Below, piece by piece: positions 57,401 through 64,000 of a DNA stretch of 64,000 nt (its first letter is position 1; each line of letters opens with the position of its first letter). The translations under genes and the position numbers were made by a program. The stretch is taken from assembly GCA_963682025.1 (NCBI GenBank), contig OY821519.1, positions 147,106,312 to 147,170,311 on the forward strand. Direction: 5' to 3'. Under the pieces are notes generated by a model. That model was not told the origin of the DNA. It was given only the letters and a program-made list of their open reading frames with translations, and ran no database searches. Source of the stretch: Cordilura impudica. Taxonomy: Eukaryota; Arthropoda; Insecta; Diptera; Scathophagidae.

Positions 57401-60400
57401 TTAAAAATATATCAATGATTTATTTGTACTTTTTTTTTGGCATTTTTTAATTTAATTTATTATTTATGACATATTTAAATAATATCTCAGACTTAACACA
57501 AATCGTATTCAAGTTGAAAAAATGTTTGGTCTCAAGAGGAGAAAAGTGTTGGATATCCAATTGAGAGTAAAAATGTTTCTCAAAGATTGGAAAAAATGTT
57601 AAGTCTCAACTTGATGTCAAGTTGAAAGCAAACAAGGAGAAAAATTGTTCAACCCAAGTTGAGAATTACATTTGACATCAATTTAAGAACTTAACTTTTC
57701 TCCAACATTGGAGAAATAATATTTCAATGCATACTGGGGAATGACCGAAACTAACACATAAACAGTTTTTTCCTATTTGAAAAACATATGACTGTCATTG
57801 TTGCTGTTGTAGAGTTGTTATACCCTCCACTCCAGTGTGCAGAGGGTATATATAAGTTTGTCATTCCGTTTGTAATAATTAGAAAAAAAATTTTGGACCC
57901 CATAAAATTTATATATTTGTGATCCTTATAACAACCGGAGTTGATATAGCGATGTCCGTCTGTCCGTCTGTGGAAATCACGATGACGGCATCAATCCGGC
58001 AGCTAGGGTACTCGTTGACATAAAAATGATTCACTAACATCCTGAGAAGTTTGCTATTTAAAATCGTCCAAATCGGTCGATTAGGGCCCGAGATTTGAAT
58101 GAAGAACTAAAAAAGTCTTGAAAAAAATAATTTTCTATGTTGTTCTTGTCACGATCACGCCCTCAATAGTGCAGCTACAGTGATCATTTTTAGTGAGAAT
58201 GATTCACCAAATTCATGGAAAGATTTCTACTTCAAAAATCATTAAAATCGGTGGAACAGGTCCAGGGAAATCTCTGAAAAAGTAAAAAAAAAAAATGAAA
58301 AACATGATATTTCTATATTGTTCTTGTTGTTATTCTAAATGTTGCATTGTTTTCATAGCTGGACTTGTTGTTTTTGTGGTCGTTATGGTAATAATATAAC
58401 AAAAACAAACCCTTTGTACATTTTTTTATCAACTCTGGTAGAAAAATTTAAAAGTTTCCATTGTTTTGGCATCACTAAAAAAATATGTTAGATCATTTCT
58501 GTCATTGCCACAAGCCTGCCTGCAAAATTTCAGATCGATTGGGTCACGGAAAAGTGGTTAAAATCGATCCAAAATTTTTTCGACAAGCAGACACTACGAG
58601 TTAATATAAAGGGAGTAAAAATTCACCAACATCTAAAGCAAATAATGCTAAAATACCTAGTTGTTAATAAAAAAAACAATTGGGCAATTCACAATGGGTA
58701 ATGTATCGTTGTATCTCTTGTATCGTGAATCACTTTACAATAGTGTAAAATTGTTGTTGGTAATTTTCACTGAAAAATCTGATACACGTTCCAACTTCAT
58801 TTGCTATGTTTAGTAAATGTTGTATATTGTATCATAACATATCAGTTCCAAGTGAATGCCAGTTTTTATGAAAAAGAAAAAACAAATACATAGAATATTA
58901 TCAGCATAAATAATTATAAAATAAAATATGGCAAATAATGCAAATAACGCAAATACATCGATAAGTTTATTTATATAAAAATTAATGTTTATATTTTTAG
59001 TATGTATTTTCTCTTTCAGTACCAACCAAAACATTTAAAATTTTTTTTTTTTCATTATAAATTAAAATGCAAGAGGTACGTAACTAAAACTCCAGGGTAT
59101 ATCTCACGACCAAAAAGCAAACACTGACAAGTGTTTTCTCTTATACAAAATAGCAGAAGCGACGAAGCGATCTTTCCTCGTTGGATCGAAAATTACTAAA
59201 GAAAGCGTTTTACAATATGAAAATACAACTGAGTGTTCACAACAAATGATTGTATTGTGTATTTCAATACAACATACAATATACAACACCTGTTGTGAAT
59301 TGTCCAAATGTAAATTTAGCAAAAAAATTTATGTATTAATTTATTGAAGGTGCTATTACACGAAATGTTTTTTACATATGTACTGTCACTTTTTTTATCC
59401 ATATGAAATTCCTCATGTCTGTCAAAATTGTCTTTTACATACGATTCATAATTTTAATTAATACTAAAGAATTTATTTTTCTTTCAATATTAATCTTTAA
59501 AATTTACTCTGTTTTTCTTTCGCCACAAGCAGTGTTGTATTTTCATATGTTTGTCATGCAAAAATAGAACCTGTTCTAATTGAAAAATGTACATGTGACT
59601 TTCCTCATGTGTTGTACACAAACAATGTTTCATATGTATCACACGATGTGTACAACTTTTGTTGTGGGAAAATTTGACAGTACATATGTAAAAAACACAT
59701 CATGTAATAGCACCTTTAAAGAGAAAAACACAAAAATAACGTTTGATGTTGTATTTTTTGTGTGTAATATTTAAATATACATACATACACATATTAAATA
59801 ATACAAATAATGTACATATATTATATATATGTATGTATGTATATTCATAGTAACTGCATGTTAGAAATAAATCGGTTATTTTATTTACATAAAATTCTGC
59901 AGTATTTAGTTGTGGGAAAAATACATTTCTTTTGTATTAACAGAGTGTCACTTCATTTTGCTCAGCGTGACTATGCCACAGTAGATGCCGCCATAATTTT
60001 TGTTTGTTCTAATTAGCTTTGCAATAGTTATTTCTATTTTAACATGAATGTTAATATTTTCAACTAGATATCATACAGAACAATGTTAAGAGTATACACG
60101 GGTTGGTCTTTTATTTCATACGTTTTTTCATTATTCTTTTACAAATATGAACATAAGTTTGGCATATTACCCACCAATCTCACATCACACTGCAAGTTCG
60201 AAAAACTCAATACACTCACATTTTTTTTTACTAATCCACACACATTTTCCGCAGTGGTCACACTAAGTCCGAGTTCACACAAGGCAATTTTTGTTGCGCA
60301 ACTCTTGAGTTTGTGGATGTTTGCGGTGAGGGGAACAAAGAGGGAAAAATAATTGCTGGTTCTCGGCTATTTCGAGCAATTCTCTCATTCGCTTTTTTTT

Positions 60401-63400
60401 TTGTTGAATATTTGACATTTCTTTTCATTCGGTGTTTCGCTTCTTGGTGTGAATAATTCGTAATTATTGTTTACTTTATTAAAATGGCCTTTAAATGCAA
60501 TCGGGACTTAATTGAAAAATTAATAATCATTTTTCAACAAAACCAATTAAATTAATTTATGTATGTATGTATTTAATTTTATTATTGTTCTTTACGACTA
60601 GAGCACAAATGTCAAATTATAAGAAAATAAAAACAAAACAAAACAGTAAAATTGCCGAAGAAATTGTCGTGTGTGGACATAAAAGCAATTTCAAAAGAGA
60701 ATTGCCAAAAAGTTGCGCAATAAAAATTGCCTTGTGTGACCCCCGACTAATGGCACCAAATTTTTCGTGCGAATAGTGGCAGACACTAACGATGATTAAT
60801 GTTACCCTGTTATAAATTTAATGCAAATTTACTGGATTCTGTAAAATTGTAATTAAAGTTTTAACTTGTTAAATCTATTATGATTTATTTTTTGAAATGC
60901 GCATACAAAAACGCAAGTTTGTTAATTATAGAGTATAAATATTATTAACTATTATTAAAATAATACTAATAATAATAAATGTAAACATTTTCCCTCAAAC
61001 ATGTGCCTGTATAATAAACTTGGTAACTCTACTTAAAATAAAATAAGAGAGAGAAGTATACAAATTTTTTCAAGTTTACGCTTCGACAACATTTTAAAAA
61101 TGAGATTGCAGTCAGATGTTTGAGCATAAAATTTAATGGCGATGGATTCGACTAATTCGAACAATTTTTCGTTGATAATACGTACACAACGATTTTACAA
61201 TTTCAGTGTGATGTGAGATTGGGGAGTTAACTTTTTGTTGTCTTTACAAAATAGAGTTACCGAGTTCGTCAATGAGTTTTTTGCTTACAAAACAGTTCTA
61301 CATAGTTATATAGAATTATTATTCTGCTTTACCTATAAAATATCTGATTGCGATTACATCTAATTTTTAAAAATTGTTTATAATTAATAAAGCATTATTA
61401 TTCACATAAATACAAAATTTCACTTTTTAAATTTTCCATTCAAATTTAAGAAAATATCAATTATAATAAAAACTGGAAATAAAATTTCCAATTATAAATT
61501 AGAAAATATTAATTGAGTTTCAGAAAATCATATCAAAACGTCGGAAATAATAATTTTAAATTTAGAAATATCTTTACATTTAGAAATGTTTACATTTAAA
61601 AAAAATATTGCCATTCAGGAGATATTAATAACTTTTCAGTACCGTGATTCAGTAACTTCTTTTAACGATAGTCGAATTGTAAAAAAAAAGAAAATTGCAA
61701 AATTATCAGTAAAATTTTGAAACGATATTCGCTATTGTTAAAGTCAGCTGTTGTTGTTATCTAAACGACAACCATTTTTGTGTTGTTTATCCAATCGATA
61801 AAAACTTAAATTTTTAGGTTGAAATGTCGTCATACATAAATAAAAATCATGAAATAGTGAAAATATTTTGCTTTAATTAAAAAACTTTTTTATATAAATA
61901 AAAAAATTAAATAGCATATTCAATTCATTATTTCATTTTCAAATAAATAAACAGAAATATTAGTAAAAAAAAATAAAGATATTAAACATAAACATAAAAT
62001 CATCCTGTCAAACCCGAAGTAATTTGTTTTTTCTATTCTTTGTGTTTTTCGCTTATTTTGACAGAGATGCCACTCCTTTACAATTTAAATAAATAGAAAA
62101 ACAGATTTGTCGATATTAATTTAAATTCAATGAATTTAAGAAAACCTCAAATGATATTTAAGAATTGCTAACATAAAAATTGTTACATAAGTAAACGTAA
62201 TTTTATGAGAATGTTATTTTTTATATATAAATTTTCACAATTTTTTTTGGATGAAAATTTGAAGTTTTTCAGAAAATAAAGATAACATTAAATTATTTTA
62301 TTTAAAATGCTTGGGACTTTTCGTTTTTTGCGTTTTTCATCCCTAATTTGATTATTATTATAAATTTATTCTCTATGTTTTCAAAATATGGCAATATTTA
62401 AAAAAAAAGTTGAGAGAGCTTTTTTTTTGGTTATTATTTTGTTACTTCATCCGACCTATATGGCCACAATGAAGAAATATTTGGCCAGTTAAAAGAAACT
62501 ATACAGCCATCTCCAATTAGCACGATTTAATGCATACCTTTGCAATGGAGGTTAGGGCGAGCTATTTAATTAGCAAAAACTAAATTAAACGAGAAGTTAT
62601 GTCATATAACCGGAAACGCATGCATATAGGTATATAACCAAAATGCATGCCGATCAGCATCCACGATGACCAAAAAGCAAACACCGAAATAAATCCGAAA
62701 TAATAGAAAAGAAGAAAACCAACCCAAAGAATTTGCTGAAATAATTTGGTATTAAGTTTAACAAATTGTTTACTTTTTCATTTACATTTATTATCAAGAC
62801 TCAAACCGAGGTGGAGGGTATCAAAGATTCGGCACAGCCGAATTTAACACTCTTACTTGTTTCTTTTTCCATTTTCCGTTTTTCATTTTTCATTTTCTAT
62901 TTTCAATTTTCCGTTTTCCATTTTTCATTTTTATTTTTCATTCTCCATTTTCTATTTTCATTTTCCATTGGAAAATTTCCATTTTTCGTTTTAATTTTTT
63001 CTTCATATTGGCGATTTTTTTTATTATAACGTGATAACGATAAAAAAAAAAGTGGCAATACTACTAACATGAGCTATGTTATTGTGTTCTCGGTATGTTA
63101 ATATACATATGTATATGCATAATTTTTTTGTGGCATTTTTTTATGTTGTACAATTATTATGTTCAACCACTAAACTGTTACAAAAAACACACTGGGTTTT
63201 ATGTTTTTTTAGAGATATCTACATATTTTTGTTCGTATCTAATCACAATGATGCCCGATGTAGCCCATTTTCAATACCAACCTGCTGGAAATTATGGCAA
63301 ATAATATTTTTGTAACCTTATCCTGTTAGATGGCTTTTTTTTGTGAATGAGCGTGATTTCAACAGACAGACGGACAGACGGACATCGCTATATCGACTCG

Positions 63401-64000
63401 AGCTGTGATAAGGATCAAGAATATATATACTTTATGGGGTCGGATATTAGTTTTTCGATGCGTTACAAACGGAATGACAAACCTATATATAACCTCTGTC
63501 ACTGACGTGTGGAGGGTATAAAATGGAGTTTTGTATGTTTGTACTTTTGTTTCTTTTTTATAGGAGACTACACCACTGGACCGATCGTCTTGAAATTTTT
63601 ACAGTAGATAACTCCATATCTGGAAAGAAAAATAGTCTATTTTTTTTAATTTTTCAATTGGGCGTGGCACCTCTCATATAAAGTGAATTTTTAACATCTA
63701 ATATCTGGAGTAGAACGGCGGCAAGTTCTGAAATTACATATGTACACTAGGGTGTCCGTTATTTCTTAAAGTGGAAATATTTATTGTCTTACCCCTCAAA
63801 AAGTTGAGGCTTGATGCAAAAATGACTCTCCAAAAATTTCACGCTCCTGGGACCACGCCTTCCCGTGCCGACTTGCGTTTGAAATTTTCAAGTGTGTTCA
63901 TATGTGAAAATATGACTTTTTTCAGATTTTACGAAAATTTCGTTCTACAGCTTAATTTTTTCGACAAGTTGTTATATGAATCGATATCAGTACTAAATTA
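48427..64000 (+). CDS. mle: maleless (MLE/DHX9 RNA helicase), first two coding exons, gene continues beyond window
   Basis: Exon 1 is 48427-48505 ([26 protein letters not shown]) with donor ACTG|GTAAGT. Exon 2 is 48578-49106, from CATCCAG|GTCCC to CAAG|GTAGGT, in phase. Together they encode the first 202 residues: dsRNA-binding domain 1 (residues about 1-75, with [27 protein letters not shown]), the linker ([24 protein letters not shown]) and the lead-in to dsRBD2 ([30 protein letters not shown]). MLE is the DEAH-box RNA helicase that remodels roX RNAs in the fly dosage-compensation complex; the vertebrate orthologue is DHX9. Both exons are undamaged. No third exon is found up to 64000, so intron 2 exceeds 14.9 kb. 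Confidence 0.92.
49107..50740. other. mle intron 2, proximal part
   Basis: AT-rich, with no transposon boundary I can define. The motif GTTACGGTTGTGACA or close variants recurs four times (about 49599, 49716, 49902 and 49923). No coding sequence is supported. Confidence 0.5.
50826..51014. repeat. Inverted-repeat (hairpin) segment
   Basis: CGTATATGTGACCTTCTCCG, followed by AGAAAAGGGACCTAGTGTGT, at 50838 pairs imperfectly with ACACACTAGTCGCTTTTCTC, followed by GGAAAGGTCACATATG, ending 51009. The arms are about 40 bp and the loop about 90 bp. It is probably a small MITE or the core of one. Confidence 0.6.
51168..51935 (+). mobile_element. DINE-1/Helentron-associated repeat, family A, copy 3
   Basis: Start TATACCCTATACCACTATGT, GTCCGTCCGTTCGTCCGTCT at 51304, palindrome core TCGGTCTAGACCGA near 51910, and end TTTTCTTACTTG before TTT. 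Full length apart from about 30 bp missing near 51705 relative to copy 2. In mle intron 2. Confidence 0.85.
52008..53754 (-). mobile_element. DINE-1-type repeat, family B, with a long minisatellite
   Basis: Read on the minus strand, the 3' end is CTCTTACTTG (52008-52020), preceded by hairpin TTCGGCACAGCCGAA and GTGGAGGGCATC. Upstream of that are AT-rich sequence (52160-52430) and 1.3 kb of degenerate TTTTCATTTTCCA units (plus-strand reading) up to 53754. The GTCY-bearing 5' half is absent. A family C element starts exactly where the array ends. The long open frames 52725-53116 are by-products of the array. Confidence 0.8.
53755..54595 (+). mobile_element. DINE-1-like repeat, family C, copy 1
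   Basis: Start TATACCCTCCACTCCAGTGT, GTCCGTCTGTCCGTCTGTCC near 53898, then AATCACGATGACGGCATCAA, GTCCAAATCGGTCGATTAGG and TTCAGATCGATTGG(C/G)TCACGG. It ends around CACTACCAGTTAATATAAAG. The 5' half matches DINE-1 organisation, but the 3' end lacks the hairpin and CTTG end of families A and B. The copy at 57819-58629 is collinear. Confidence 0.75.
54600..56090. other. mle intron, mostly featureless
   Basis: Contains a hairpin at 54785-54893: CGTAACGAGTCAGTTGTTTT and TTTTACATGAAAA pair with TTTTCATGTGAAAAAAAGGC and TGACACGTTACG. A copy of the CAACTCTACAACA repeat lies at 55125-55200. I see nothing else. Confidence 0.45.
56130..56685. repeat. Tandem duplication, 278-bp unit, two copies
   Basis: 56130-56407 and 56408-56685 are nearly identical (AAACAGTTGATCTGTAAAAC to CAATATTTTTTCTAATTAAA), differing at a handful of positions such as a TA step in the dinucleotide run. 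A diverged third relative is at about 59875-60017 (AAATTCTGCAGTATTT, GTGACTATGCCACAGTAGATGC, CATAATTTTTGTTTGTTCTAA). Confidence 0.9.
56940..57740. repeat. Inverted-repeat element with CAACTTGA-rich arms
   Basis: The left arm (TTTTGTTTGCTATCAACTTG, then CATTTCTCAAATCTCCAACG) and right arm (CAAGTTGAAAGCAAACAAGG, then CCAACATTGGAGAAAT) are imperfect complements around an AT-rich centre. Many CTCAA/TTGAG steps recur in both arms. Borders are uncertain and it is non-coding. Confidence 0.5.
57819..58629 (+). mobile_element. DINE-1-like repeat, family C, copy 2
   Basis: Collinear with 53755-54595 over its whole length and with the same start and end wording (GTTAATATAAAGGGAGTAAA, then TTCACCAA). 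The GTCY tract is shorter here, two units. Confidence 0.75.
58684..59308. repeat. Possible MITE with GG(G/A)CAATTCACAA ends
   Basis: GGGCAATTCACAATGGGTAA at 58682 is mirrored by TGTTGTGAATTGTCC ending at about 59305. Inside, TACGTAACTAAAACTCC and AAAATGCAAGAGG resemble the inner arms of the foldback element at 40142. No clear duplication, and no coding sequence. Confidence 0.45.
59348..59715. mobile_element. Harbinger-type MITE, first family, copy 4 (shortened)
   Basis: 368 bp, AGGTGCTATTACACG to TAATAGCACCT, in the opposite internal orientation to copies 1-3. It lacks about 120 bp of the interior around the AATCAGCTGTTG region. The right flank is TTA (59716-59718). The left flank is TGA, so the duplication has mutated. 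Confidence 0.85.
60168..61231. mobile_element. Non-coding TIR element interrupted by a MITE
   Basis: The ends TTACCCACCAATCTCACATC (then ACACTG) at 60168 and CAGTGTGATGTGAGATTGGG (then GAGTTAAC) at 61204 are inverted repeats. Removing the MITE at 60267-60747 and one TAA gives an element of about 580 bp. It matches 4227-4742 in its interior. No transposase. Confidence 0.7.
60267..60747. mobile_element. Harbinger-type MITE, second family, copy 2
   Basis: 481 bp, GTCCGAGTTCACACAAGGCA to CCTTGTGTGACCCCCGAC, flanked by TAA at 60264-60266 and 60748-60750. The related unoccupied sequence at 4245-4260 has a single TAA at this point, which confirms the insertion and the 3-bp duplication. Confidence 0.95.
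61235..62800. other. mle intron, featureless AT-rich sequence
   Basis: I see no gene or bounded repeat here. GCATGCATATAGG and CCAAAATGCATGC near 62619-62650 form a weak inverted pair. GACCAAAAAGCAAACAC at 62668 also occurs at about 59109. Confidence 0.4.
62803..62859 (+). repeat. DINE-1 family B, 3' end only
   Basis: GAGGTGGAGGGTATCAAAGA, hairpin TTCGGCACAGCCGAA and CTCTTACTTG match the 3' end of the complete copy at 24072-24628. The upstream part is missing. Confidence 0.8.
62860..63523 (-). mobile_element. DINE-1-type repeat, family B, with a short minisatellite
   Basis: On the minus strand the 5' end is at about 63523 (TATACCCTCCACACGTCAGT). GTAACGCATCGAAAAACTAA, TATATCGACTCGAGCTGTGA (plus-strand reading), the GTCY tract near 63365-63385 and the CGTGATAACGATAAAAA segment follow. 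About 140 bp of the TTTTCATTTTCC array (62863-63000) come next. The element's own 3' hairpin is missing: the array runs directly into the opposite-facing 3' end at 62859. Confidence 0.8.
63524..64000. repeat. Edge of an unidentified dispersed repeat
   Basis: CACCACTGGACCGATCGTCTTGAAATTTTT and GGGCGTGGCACCTCTCATAT are wordings typical of fly repeat ends, and GTACACTAGGGTGTCCG may start another. The window ends before any coding part can be seen. Confidence 0.35.

Noticed and set aside
49107..64000. A third mle exon
   Set aside because: I looked for the continuation of dsRBD2 and the helicase motifs in all plus-strand frames and found none.

Overview
The window is eukaryotic, AT-rich, intron-containing DNA. 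It is almost certainly from a dipteran, and I lean towards a calyptrate fly (blow fly or house fly relative). The reasons are GT-AG introns, fly-like versions of maleless, enkurin and ACOT13, an insect errantivirus/gypsy element, and many DINE-1 (Helentron-associated) repeats with the fly-typical GTCY microsatellite. The species cannot be fixed from the sequence.

Layout. 1-5.9 kb: eroded transposons (two Tc1-like pseudogenes, DINE-1-type repeats, a TIR element). 5.975-11.12 kb (+): enkurin in two exons, with a 4.2 kb intron holding a Tc1-like element that is itself split by a Harbinger-type MITE. 11.2-27.07 kb (-): a four-exon gene best matched to the TFIIIC 90 kDa subunit (GTF3C4), convergent with enkurin. 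Its 13.6 kb first intron carries a DINE-1 repeat split by a gypsy-type endogenous retroelement, which is split in turn by a second DINE-1-like repeat. 28.4-29.2 kb (-): a broken VAC14 relic. 29.7-34 kb: two MITEs and an unidentified stretch with a possible two-exon small gene. 34.29-41.38 kb (+): an ACOT13-type thioesterase in two exons whose 6.7 kb intron contains a jockey-like LINE, two back-to-back MITEs and a foldback-like element. 42.16-46.56 kb (-): a BEL/Pao retrotransposon with a gag-end PHD finger and a deleted reverse transcriptase core. 48.43-64 kb (+): the first two coding exons of maleless (mle) and at least 14.9 kb of its second intron, filled with DINE-1 repeats, MITEs and tandem repeats. 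The rest of mle lies beyond the window.

The host genes do not form a functional unit: ciliary/sperm tail (enkurin), RNA polymerase III transcription (GTF3C4), acyl-CoA hydrolysis (ACOT13) and X dosage compensation/RNA helicase (mle). What links the window is repeat-driven intron growth. The repeats give a readable order of insertions: target-site duplications, one occupied site paired with an empty copy elsewhere in the window, and nests up to three layers deep inside introns whose coding exons stay intact. I found no rRNA, tRNA, CRISPR or prokaryotic features.
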